Origin: Bacteroidales bacterium
GTDB lineage: Bacteria; Bacteroidota; Bacteroidia; Bacteroidales; P3
Assembly: GCA_028708845.1 (NCBI GenBank)
Contig: JAQVXZ010000006.1
Span: forward strand, 30,300-94,299
Reading direction: 5' to 3'
DNA: 64,000 nucleotides
The notes beneath the pieces were generated by a model. That model ran no database searches. It saw only the letters and a program-made list of their open reading frames with translations, and was not told the origin of the DNA. Made by a program: the position numbers and the translations under genes. The first letter of the stretch is position 1, and each line of letters begins with the position of its first letter. Below, piece by piece: positions 44,868 to 51,865 of the stretch.

Positions 44868-45048
44868 AAGGCTGTCTTGTTTTATTTCCCTTTGGAGTTA
44901 TTGCACTTGAAGAGTCTAAATACTCTTCGTAATCATTTACTAACTTACTCGCTTGACTTATCAATGCAAGTATCTTGTCTAATACAAGACCTCGTTCTTT
45001 TAGGTCGCTGATTTTTGAATTTTGTTTTAATGATTGTTCTTTTATCAT
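44854..45048 (-). CDS. Small helical protein, first gene of the RepA-like operon
   Basis: 64 residues, mostly one amphipathic helix (KISDLKERGLVLDKILALIS) with a polar tail. It follows the TATCTTTG promoter and overlaps the next gene. No family recognised. Confidence 0.55.
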   Translation of the reverse strand: MIKEQSLKQNSKISDLKERGLVLDKILALISQASKLVNDYEEYLDSSSAITPKGNKTRQPYEEN

Positions 45049-45115
45049 ATCAATTTTAAGTTTTATGAACTATTACTATGTGCACCTAGCAAGAGTTCGG
45101 GTTAATTTGATTTGG

Positions 45116-45123
45116 CAAAGATA
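45116..45123 (-). promoter_or_regulatory. Candidate -7 element for the RepA-like operon
   Basis: TATCTTTG on the minus strand, 67 nt before the first small gene. The iterons at 45154-45200 lie just upstream of it, where an activator or replication protein would bind. Confidence 0.55.
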
Positions 45124-45153
45124 TGATGGTTTGTGAGCTATCAATCAATAGGT

Positions 45154-45200
45154 TACCCAAGTAATACCTAAGTCATACCATATGTTACCATAATATTACC
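45154..45200. repeat. Five helically phased TACC iterons
   Basis: TACC starts at 45154, 45165, 45176, 45186 and 45197: steps of 11, 11, 10 and 11 bp, one helical turn each. Flanks are similar (GTTACC, AATACC, CATACC, GTTACC, ATTACC). Placed between the RepA-like operon promoter and the orphan gene at 45271, they look like an origin or operator for a cooperatively bound protein. Confidence 0.75.
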
Positions 45201-45212
45201 ATTGTTATTGAA

Positions 45213-45248
45213 CAAAAAAAAGAGGCTAAGAAATAAATCTTAACCTCT
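45213..45248 (-). terminator. Terminator of the 528-residue gene
   Basis: AGAGGCTAAG (45221-45230) pairs with CTTAACCTCT (45239-45248) with one mismatch; eight A's on the plus strand give a U-tract on the minus-strand transcript. Confidence 0.8.
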
Positions 45249-45270
45249 AATTATCATTACATTAAACAAC

Positions 45271-46857
45271 TTATAGTTTTAATGCTTCGTCTATAATTTT
45301 ATAATAATTTGGTGAAGATGCTTTATTACTCTTCATTTCTGAAATAAAAGACGACATCTTCTTCTTATTAATTTGCTCTCCTTTAATTTTAAAACAATAC
45401 TCAGCTATCTGTAAATAATTACTATCGTTTTCTGAGAAGAATTTATTGACAAAATATGCTAATAGATTTTGGGATTTAATCCAATTGATTGGCTTAAAAT
45501 CATTTTTATGTTCTATGTTAAATCCAAAAACATACTCAAAATCAATTATTTTAGTAGTGGATTCTATAATTCTATGTTTTATAAACTCGTTATATATTAT
45601 ACTTACCTTATCTTTATCATAAAGTCTAAAATAGTGAAGAGTAGTATAAGAAGTTAAGTCTTGAAACAAAATGTTTTCTGGATTTAAAGCATCAATACTA
45701 TCCTCTCTTTGTTTTTGAAGTCTTTGGGAAATAACTGGGTCAAATGAATCTTTACGAGGATATTCACGAGCTTCTTGCTTACCCATCATTAATGCATTCA
45801 CAATATTTTGAGAGTTTACATAACTATTTCTAAGAAAATCTTTATCGTAAATCTTATCTACACCTTCTTTACTTATTATATAAGGTAATTGGATAATGAA
45901 TTCATCAAAGACATTTAGATAATACTCTTTGTGAAATTCTTTTTGACTAGGGTCATATTCATCATTATTAAAACTATAAGGATATAATATATCAATTAAA
46001 TCAGCTAGAATTTCTTTTAGCTTATTAGTTCTACATTTCAATTGCTCTTCATTACTATAGTCTTTACAAGTAGAATCTAATTTACTGCAAAGAGATAAAA
46101 TCTTATCTCCAATTATATCAATAAAACCCCTATTTTCAATATAGCTATCCTTATAAAAATTAAGACTAACTTCTAATACACTTTCAATAGCTTTAAAAAT
46201 AATTAGATAATCAATATCCTTTTCTCTATCCAATAACTTATTCTTAATATCATTGTTGATAATATTGGTTTTCTCTTCAATTGTAAATGAATCTTTGAGA
46301 TTCTTTATGGTATAGTTTTTAATAAAATTAGAATTAAACTCACTTATATTTGTTCTATTCAGCTTTATACTGACTAAATATTTTTCCTCTTCTTTGGTAA
46401 ATTGAAACATATAACAATTTTTTAGCTTTTCAAAAGGTATTGAATCTATGCTTTTGGTTGTTTCTTGAGGTAATAAAAATTGATTTTTTAAATAATCAAT
46501 GAATAATTTTAGTTTCAAATTAAGTTCTCGATACTTAACACTTCCAATAGTTTCTTGATATACTGGTTCACATTTTTTTAATTGTTCATTTTTAAAAAGT
46601 TCCTTAGTTAAATCAAAACCATCTTTATTCTTACAACTCATTTCCACTTTTCCTGTCCTCATGTCTCCTTTTTCATTTATGGGTACCATCATGTGGAATC
46701 GTTTAGACTTTTCAATTTCTTCACCATCAATAGTTACTTTGTCCGAATTGTAATAAAGCCATTTATAATAACTCTTTTCAACAAACTCTTCTACATTATC
46801 TTGCTTTAATCCAGCAAGATCTAATTTGCATCTTTGTAAATCTGTAAGTACTATCAT
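45271..46857 (-). CDS. Orphan 528-residue protein, unknown function
   Basis: I do not recognise a family. The protein is helical and charged, Lys/Asn/Ile-rich, with no signal peptide, no membrane helix and no visible nucleotide-binding or nuclease motif. The C-terminus (INWIKSQNLLAYFVNKFF, then YLQIAEYCFKIKGEQINKKK) faintly recalls the C-terminal end of RteC-type proteins of Bacteroidetes conjugative elements, which would fit the setting. A terminator follows; no clear TAnnTTTG precedes it. Base composition is AT-rich like the rest of the island. Confidence 0.6.
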   Translation of the reverse strand: MIVLTDLQRCKLDLAGLKQDNVEEFVEKSYYKWLYYNSDKVTIDGEEIEKSKRFHMMVPINEKGDMRTGKVEMSCKNKDGFDLTKELFKNEQLKKCEPVYQETIGSVKYRELNLKLKLFIDYLKNQFLLPQETTKSIDSIPFEKLKNCYMFQFTKEEEKYLVSIKLNRTNISEFNSNFIKNYTIKNLKDSFTIEEKTNIINNDIKNKLLDREKDIDYLIIFKAIESVLEVSLNFYKDSYIENRGFIDIIGDKILSLCSKLDSTCKDYSNEEQLKCRTNKLKEILADLIDILYPYSFNNDEYDPSQKEFHKEYYLNVFDEFIIQLPYIISKEGVDKIYDKDFLRNSYVNSQNIVNALMMGKQEAREYPRKDSFDPVISQRLQKQREDSIDALNPENILFQDLTSYTTLHYFRLYDKDKVSIIYNEFIKHRIIESTTKIIDFEYVFGFNIEHKNDFKPINWIKSQNLLAYFVNKFFSENDSNYLQIAEYCFKIKGEQINKKKMSSFISEMKSNKASSPNYYKIIDEALKL

Positions 46858-46993
46858 ATTCCTAAAATTTAAAATTAATAATCTATTTATTTGTGCGATA
46901 AAATATATAACAGCTTAAAGCATAGTTTTAACAATTCATTATTTCATACTGCTAAAGTACAAAATACATAAATACAAAGTATTGTTTTATAAC

Positions 46994-47025
46994 AAAAAAG
47001 ACGATATCGTATTATTAACATCGTC
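46994..47025 (-). terminator. Terminator of the HsdR_N gene
   Basis: GACGAT (47000-47005) pairs with ATCGTC (47020-47025), with an inner ATCGTATTATTAAC loop; six A's on the plus strand give the U-tract. Confidence 0.75.
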
Positions 47026-47049
47026 TAAATCTTGAAATGAAAATTAGGT

Positions 47050-48120
47050 TTATTTTGTATATAGTCCTGCTATTCTAATTAGGTCTTCTGAATAATTATA
47101 TATATCATCAAGTTTCTCAATTTTATATTTATTCTCCTTTTTGTTTTCATCTAAAAAGCTTATTCCCAAGTTTGTTTCACTAATAAAATGAAGTCTACAT
47201 AATAACTTCCTATTATTATTATCAATAAAAATTGAAAAATAACTCTGTGCATCTCTATGTGTAACACGCTCTACGGCAATAACAGAACGAACTATTGATT
47301 TAACAATAAAATATCCTTCCATTTCTTCATCTGTCGTTATTATCTTTGATTCATTTGATTTCTCGACAATTTCGTCTTTATTATCAATATTCTTTAAGTC
47401 TTCGTTCGAGCTTGTTTTCAAAGCTGTTTTTAGACGTTCTGAAATAATATCGTTTATGTGACTTGAAATAGAATGTTTTAGTATTTCTTTAAACTGATCT
47501 GATATTTTTGGAGTAATCATTCCTTCGTAAACCTTTTTTGCAAAAACTTTCACAAATTCAGGGCTTGGACTCAAAAACTCTTTTACTAAAACCTGTTTTA
47601 ATTCACTTGCATATTTTAATTCACTTGCAGTACTGAGTATTGTTTCAAGGTCGAAATAAGATTTATGGAACTTCTTTAATTCTTCTATTTGAGACTCTCT
47701 AATATTTTCAAAATCAAATTCAAGAAATGGCTTTTCATCCATCTTATTAGGAACCTCTAAATCAGTATAAAACCTATATTTGATACCATTTGTAAGTATT
47801 CCAAATTTAGCTTTAGATACATGGAAATATCTAAGTAATTGGTTGTCGTATAAAGATAAATCTTGATTCCAATGTTTACATTCTATCAATATAATTGGTT
47901 CACCATTTTTTACTATCGTATAATCAATTTTTTCACCTTTCTTCATTCCTATATCACAAACCATCTCTGGGATAAGCTCCAATGGATTAAAAACATCATA
48001 TCCTAAAATTTGAATAAAGGGCATGATAAAAGCATTCTTAGTTGCTTCTTCTGTTTCAATGCTTCCTTTTAACTTTGATATTTTCTCAGTGTGTTGAGTG
48101 ATTAAATCTTTGAAATCCAT
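47050..48120 (-). CDS. HsdR N-terminal (type I restriction-like) domain protein
   Basis: 356 residues. EEATKNAFIMPFIQILGYDV opens an HSDR_N module, and D66, E80 and K82 (IDYTIV..., LIECKHW) make a full PD-(D/E)xK nuclease site. There is no helicase, so it is not a complete HsdR, and no HsdM or HsdS is nearby. The C-terminus (~270-356) is a beta-rich domain of unknown role. Such proteins occur as solitary defence nucleases. Confidence 0.82.
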   Translation of the reverse strand: MDFKDLITQHTEKISKLKGSIETEEATKNAFIMPFIQILGYDVFNPLELIPEMVCDIGMKKGEKIDYTIVKNGEPIILIECKHWNQDLSLYDNQLLRYFHVSKAKFGILTNGIKYRFYTDLEVPNKMDEKPFLEFDFENIRESQIEELKKFHKSYFDLETILSTASELKYASELKQVLVKEFLSPSPEFVKVFAKKVYEGMITPKISDQFKEILKHSISSHINDIISERLKTALKTSSNEDLKNIDNKDEIVEKSNESKIITTDEEMEGYFIVKSIVRSVIAVERVTHRDAQSYFSIFIDNNNRKLLCRLHFISETNLGISFLDENKKENKYKIEKLDDIYNYSEDLIRIAGLYTK

Positions 48121-48282
48121 ATTACTTATTTTTAATTTATAAATTAGTTCGTTTAATAGTCAAAATATTAATGGCAAATAAGAAGTTTAATTTAAAACCC
48201 TTTGTTTGAACTCTGCAAATCTATTAATAATAACCATTCTAACAAAACAATTCATTAACTATTTTATATAATTCTTTTTAAT

Positions 48283-48304
48283 ACACGCGACAAATCGCGT
48301 CTCT
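48283..48304. repeat. Hairpin repeat ACGCGA-CAAA-TCGCGT plus CTCT, copy 1
   Basis: A perfect 6-bp stem with a 4-nt loop, then CTCT. A diverged copy (17 of 22 bases the same) is at 50722-50743, right at the edge of the duplicated dpnC fragment, and TACGTCTCTTTGA recurs at 51198-51210. Confidence 0.6.
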
Positions 48305-48509
48305 ACAAGGGTTGGAGGTGGTTTGTGTTGTGGGGGATATGTCATCCCGCACGTTGTTACTATTAGGATTTACTAATCCGATACTTATTCTTATGTCTTT
48401 AATGAACTTATCTTAAAATTATTTTGTACTTTTGAGAATTGAATTAAGAAAGTATTGAATCTCTTTAAAACTTTGAGCAATATTCCTGCACCGTAATAGA
48501 AATTAAATG

Positions 48510-48517
48510 TATCTTTG
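48510..48517 (+). promoter_or_regulatory. Candidate -7 element for the dpn locus
   Basis: TATCTTTG, 16 nt before the dpnM-like remnant. It would transcribe the remnant, dpnC and dpnD together. Confidence 0.55.
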
Positions 48518-48533
48518 TAAAAATATATACTCA

Positions 48534-48608
48534 ATGATAACATATAATCCAAAACCTTTTGTTAAGTGGGTAGGTGGTGGAGTTCAGGTTATTAAAAAAA
48601 CAAGATGA
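48534..48608 (+). pseudogene. Remnant of a D12-class GATC adenine methylase (dpnM/dam-like) N-terminus
   Basis: A 24-codon frame, MITYNPKPFVKWVGGG followed by VQVIKKTR and stop. PKPFVKWVGGK is the conserved N-terminus of D12 methylases (Dam, DpnM); here the lysine of the SAM-binding GGK is Gly, and the frame ends after 24 residues instead of ~270. Its stop overlaps the dpnC start (ATGA), so it now acts as a coupled leader peptide for DpnI. The short match could in principle be chance, but the context makes that unlikely. Confidence 0.7.
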
Positions 48609-49378
48609 ACCTCAGATTTAATACAGAACTAGCAGATAGTTATACGAGTAATTCTCAAAAGATTCGTGTACTTACTGAGGATTGGGTTAAGAGAAATCTG
48701 TATTGTCCAATTTGTGGTCAAGAGATGCTTTATGAGTATGAGTCTAATCGTCCTGTTGCAGATTTTTATTGTGATTCTTGTAAGTCGGAGTATGAGCTAA
48801 AGAGTAAACAAAGTAGTTTTGGCAAATTAGGAACTAAGATTGTTGATGGAGCTTATGAAACAATGATTGCTCGAATAACTTCAATGCAAAATCCAAACTT
48901 TTTCTTTCTTACATACAATGATGATTTAGTAAATAACTTTCTTCTGATTCCAAACCATTTCTTTACTCCATCTATTATTGAAAAAAGGAAACCATTATCT
49001 GATACAGCAAGAAGAGCAGGATGGGTTGGATGCAATATAAACATTGGAGAGATTCCAGAGAGTGGAAAGATTTATATTGTCAAAAACAATGTTCAAATTG
49101 AACAAGAGAAAGTAATTGCTAGTTACGAAAGGACAAAGACTCTTCAAACTAATAATTTGGAAAGTAGGGGTTGGATAATGGATATTTTAATTTGCATCAA
49201 TAAGATACCTTATGATGATTTTACACTCGACCAAATATATGCTTTTGAAAAAGAACTAAAGATTAAACATCCAGAAAACAACTTTATTAAAGACAAAATA
49301 AGACAGCAATTACAAAACCTAAGGGATAAAGGATTTATTGAATTTACATCAAGAGGAAACTATAAAAAAATATTATGA
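48605..49378 (+). CDS. dpnC: DpnI-type methyl-dependent restriction endonuclease
   Basis: 257 residues, colinear with DpnI (254), the enzyme that cuts GATC only when adenine is methylated. Zinc cysteines CPIC (34-37) and CDSC (56-59); PD-(D/E)xK site D53, E64, K66 in VADFYC and SEYELKSK, at the same numbers as in DpnI. NPNFFFLTY and ARRAGWVGCNI are near-verbatim family motifs. The C-terminal winged helix (~185-257) reads methylated GATC. It overlaps dpnD by four bases. Confidence 0.95.
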   Translation: MNLRFNTELADSYTSNSQKIRVLTEDWVKRNLYCPICGQEMLYEYESNRPVADFYCDSCKSEYELKSKQSSFGKLGTKIVDGAYETMIARITSMQNPNFFFLTYNDDLVNNFLLIPNHFFTPSIIEKRKPLSDTARRAGWVGCNINIGEIPESGKIYIVKNNVQIEQEKVIASYERTKTLQTNNLESRGWIMDILICINKIPYDDFTLDQIYAFEKELKIKHPENNFIKDKIRQQLQNLRDKGFIEFTSRGNYKKIL

Positions 49379-49779
49379 AAACTTATAGAATAGAAGTTAC
49401 TGAGACTTTGAAAAGAGTAATAGATATTGAAGCTGAATCTACGGAGGAAGCATTATCTTTGGTGAGAAAACAATATAAGAGTGAAGATATTGTGTTAGAT
49501 GCAAATGACTTTGTTTCATATAGTATTGATTTGCTTATCGACTTACTTAAAACAAAGCAGTTAGTTCAATTGTTAAGAGAAAATCCTTGTAAGTTAATCG
49601 AAGCAAATATTCAATCTAATAATTTGAATGCCACACATTTTATTATTTTGGAAAATAATGAAATTATTGATGAGGGAATAGATGGAGAGAAAATAACATG
49701 GCAAATTGATGAATTTATTAATGAATATCATAGTACATATTGGGTTATTGATTATCTGTTGAATGATATTAATATTTAG
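49375..49779 (+). CDS. dpnD: DpnD/PcfM-like protein, C-terminally extended copy 1
   Basis: 134 residues. Residues 1-53 (MKTYRIEVTETLKRVIDIEA...) are the DpnD/PcfM domain, the partner of dpnC in the pneumococcal DpnI cassette, role unknown. Residues 54-134 are an extension absent from the second copy (62 residues), so this looks like a fusion or a frame running into foreign sequence. Copies share about 39 of 53 residues in the common domain. Confidence 0.85.
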   Translation: MKTYRIEVTETLKRVIDIEAESTEEALSLVRKQYKSEDIVLDANDFVSYSIDLLIDLLKTKQLVQLLRENPCKLIEANIQSNNLNATHFIILENNEIIDEGIDGEKITWQIDEFINEYHSTYWVIDYLLNDINI

Positions 49780-49795
49780 CCGTATAAGTACGGCT
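49778..49795. terminator. 18-nt perfect palindrome between dpnD and the methylase
   Basis: AGCCGTA-TAAG-TACGGCT, a 7-bp stem with a 4-nt loop, starting within the dpnD stop codon. No long T-run follows. It sits exactly where the methylase start region should be. Confidence 0.6.
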
Positions 49796-49853
49796 CACTC
49801 TTTTACAAGGTGATTGTGTTGAGCTTTTAGGTCAATTTGATTTTAAGTTTGAT

Positions 49854-50636
49854 ATGATATTTGCTGACCCTCCTTATTTCTTGTCTAATGGTGGAATGTC
49901 TGTTCAAAGTGGTAAGCAGGTAAAGGTTGATAAAGGTGATTGGGATAAGTCGCAAGGGTTTGAAAAAGATAATGAGTTTAATTACAATTGGCTGAAAGCT
50001 TGTCGAGAAAAACTTTGCGATAATGGTACTATTTGGATAAGTGGTACCTTTCATAACATCTTTTCAATAGCTCAAATGCTCACTGAATTGGACTATAAAA
50101 TACTTAATTGCGTTACTTGGGAAAAAAGTAATCCCCCTCCAAATATAAGCTGTAAATACTTTACTCATTCATCTGAATTTATAATTTGGGCAAGAAAAGA
50201 GCATAAGGTTAGCCATTATTATAACTACGAATTGATGAAAGAGATAAACGGTGGTAAGCAAATGAAAGATGTTTGGAAATTGCCAGCAATTGCTATTTGG
50301 GAAAAAAGCTGTGGAAAACATCCAACACAAAAACCTTTAGCATTATTAACACGAATAATTTTAGCTTCAACACGTAAGAATGATTGGATATTAGATCCTT
50401 TTACTGGCAGTAGCACAACAGGAATTGCAGCAAACATTGCTAATCGTAAGTTTCTTGGTATTGATAGAGAAGAGGATTTTTTAAATATCAGCATACAAAG
50501 AAAGCTTGAAATAGAGAATCCTCAAATATTTGAAAAATACAAAAACAAGATAAGTGGCTTTGTAAATAAGAAACAATTTGATTTATTCCTCGCAAAAGAA
50601 CCTGAAACAGAATACGTAAGAAGTTTATATTTTTGA
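49854..50636 (+). CDS. DpnA-like beta-class GATC adenine methylase, apparently 5'-truncated
   Basis: DMIFADPPYFLSNGG (catalytic DPPY) comes first, then KGDWDKS, KQMKDVW, KHPTQKP and the SAM motif DPFTGSSTTG, the beta-class order. It is close to DpnA, the second methylase of the DpnII system. The in-frame codons 49794-49853 read on as conserved sequence (TLLQGDCVELLGQFDFKFD) but contain no ATG, GTG or TTG and are closed by TAA at 49785. The only ATG (49854) removes that N-terminus. So it is either a damaged gene or uses an unusual start. Confidence 0.8.
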   Translation: MIFADPPYFLSNGGMSVQSGKQVKVDKGDWDKSQGFEKDNEFNYNWLKACREKLCDNGTIWISGTFHNIFSIAQMLTELDYKILNCVTWEKSNPPPNISCKYFTHSSEFIIWARKEHKVSHYYNYELMKEINGGKQMKDVWKLPAIAIWEKSCGKHPTQKPLALLTRIILASTRKNDWILDPFTGSSTTGIAANIANRKFLGIDREEDFLNISIQRKLEIENPQIFEKYKNKISGFVNKKQFDLFLAKEPETEYVRSLYF

Positions 50637-50672
50637 TTCATCTTTCGGATGCAACATCCTAATAATAACAAC

Positions 50673-50695
50673 GAAAGGGATAACACATCCCTTTC
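50673..50695 (+). terminator. Hairpin after the methylase
   Basis: GAAAGGGAT (50673-50681) and ATCCCTTTC (50687-50695) form a perfect 9-bp stem with a 5-nt loop. No T-run; termination is likely but not certain. Confidence 0.65.
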
Positions 50696-50721
50696 AACAT
50701 TCTACAATATTCTATTTTATC

Positions 50722-50743
50722 ACACGTGATAAACTACGTCTCT
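50722..50743. repeat. Hairpin repeat, diverged copy 2, at the duplication edge
   Basis: ACACGTGATAAACTACGTCT-CT, 17 of 22 bases like 48283-48304. Its last T is the first base of the duplicated dpnC segment, which makes it a candidate junction for the recombination. Confidence 0.55.
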
Positions 50744-50877
50744 TTGAAAAAGAACTAAAGATTAAACATCCAGAAAACAACTTTATTAAAGACAAAATAA
50801 GACAGCAATTACAGAATTTAAGGGATAAGGGATTTATTGAATTTACATCAAGAGGAAACTATAAAAAGATATTATGA
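50743..50877 (+). pseudogene. Duplicated 3' end of dpnC (last 44 codons)
   Basis: Colinear with 49244-49378. Of about 135 bases only five differ, and all five are synonymous (CAA/CAG, AAC/AAT, CTA/TTA, and two AAA/AAG), so the fragment came from a dpnC that was still under selection, not from decay in place. No start codon; it now precedes the second dpnD with the same ATGA overlap. Confidence 0.88.
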
Positions 50878-51062
50878 AAACTTATAGAATAGAAATTACA
50901 GAAACTTTGCAAAGGGTAGTAGAAGTTGAAGCTGATTCTTCAGAAGAGGCATTGTCAATTGTAGAAAATCAATATAAGAATGAAGATATTGTCTTGGATG
51001 AAAATGATTTTAAGGCATATAGCATTGATTTAGATGCTGATTTTATTATCTCCAAGCTGTAA
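50874..51062 (+). CDS. DpnD/PcfM-like protein, short copy 2
   Basis: 62 residues, the compact DpnD/PcfM form (MKTYRIEITETLQRVVEVEA...DENDFKAYSIDLDADF). Shares the domain with copy 1 at about 74% identity and ends after it. Probably the ancestral length. Expression would depend on read-through or an unseen promoter. Confidence 0.8.
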   Translation: MKTYRIEITETLQRVVEVEADSSEEALSIVENQYKNEDIVLDENDFKAYSIDLDADFIISKL

Positions 51063-51171
51063 GTTCTGTAATCATCGGAGTTTAGGGGTAAATCGAACTC
51101 TGTTGATAAATCTCTAAGACTTACTATTTTGAGATTAAGGATAATAGGAAGAGACAAACCGCAACAATAAA

Positions 51172-51204
51172 CAAAAAAAAGACGTAATGGTTGAAGTTAC
51201 GTCT
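51172..51204. terminator. Bidirectional terminator between dpnD copy 2 and the lipoprotein gene
   Basis: AGACGTAA (51180-51187) pairs perfectly with TTACGTCT (51197-51204); nine A's precede it, giving a U-tract for the minus-strand lipoprotein transcript. TACGTCTCTTTGA (51198-51210) is shared with 50735-50747. Confidence 0.75.
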
Positions 51205-51238
51205 CTTTGATAAGTGTTTAATATAATATGTCTTGAGG

Positions 51239-51865
51239 CTACATGAATCCTGCTGGCATAATTTCTACATCAATGTACATTAGTTCTGCCCTTTTTATAG
51301 TTCCCTCAGTATCTTTTGCTGAGAAACTGCTTTTAACTACTTCTTTTACTGTTTTCCAGCTTTCATGACATGATGTTACGTCGTATATGTTTGTTTCGTA
51401 ATGGGTAGAGAATGAATCGTGACTTGTAAATGATGTGGTATTATTTAAATTAAGTGTTGTCATTCCTGAATATAGTGAGGTCTTTCCTGCCATATATGCT
51501 ATACATTCTTTGGAAAGGCTTTCAAATTCTTTTAATGCCATTGTTCTTTCTAATAAGTTGGCATAGGAAGATGCAAATACTACATTGTTTGTTACATATA
51601 GCATATAAACATCAGTTTTTGTGTCAGATGCGAATGTGTATAGTTTGACGTCATCGTTGAATTGGATTGCTCCCTGTGATGAGTAGCCCCATCCTTCAAT
51701 TGTTGTTTGTGCTGTTGTTATGCTTACGCTTGTCAGTGCTTTGATTTTGGTGATTTTTGCAAATGATGGCGCTGTTACAGCAGGTTTAACTGGGTCTTCA
51801 TCCTTACATGAGGTAAAGAAAAATACGCCTAATAAGGCTAATAGAATTAGTTTTGAATGTTTCAT
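51239..51865 (-). CDS. Lipoprotein, unknown function
   Basis: 208 residues. A signal peptide with lipobox FFFTSC puts the lipidated Cys at ~20, and the following KDEDPVK acidic stretch resembles the Bacteroidetes surface-export signal. The rest is beta-rich (VSITTAQTTIEGWGYSSQ, LYTFASDTKTDVYMLYV) with no named family. Probably a surface-anchored protein. Confidence 0.75.
   Translation of the reverse strand: MKHSKLILLALLGVFFFTSCKDEDPVKPAVTAPSFAKITKIKALTSVSITTAQTTIEGWGYSSQGAIQFNDDVKLYTFASDTKTDVYMLYVTNNVVFASSYANLLERTMALKEFESLSKECIAYMAGKTSLYSGMTTLNLNNTTSFTSHDSFSTHYETNIYDVTSCHESWKTVKEVVKSSFSAKDTEGTIKRAELMYIDVEIMPAGFM

Larger units (their letters stand above)
48121..48533. other. 413-nt gap between the HsdR_N gene and the dpn locus
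   Basis: Contains the hairpin repeat at 48283-48304 and the promoter candidate at 48510-48517. The segment 48305-48360 is G-rich (GGTTGGAGGTGGTTTGTG) and GC-skewed relative to its surroundings. No ORF or RNA gene supported. Confidence 0.5.

Noticed and set aside
47050..48120. Complete type I restriction system
   Set aside because: Only the HsdR N-terminal nuclease domain is present; there is no motor, HsdM or HsdS.
41400..51200. Chromosomal origin of replication at the skew change
   Set aside because: A second, opposite change lies only ~7-10 kb away, and there is no dnaA or DnaA-box cluster; local rearrangement is more likely.
41400..51200. Integrated phage or conjugative element with attachment sites
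   Set aside because: No integrase, relaxase, structural gene or flanking direct repeat could be found.
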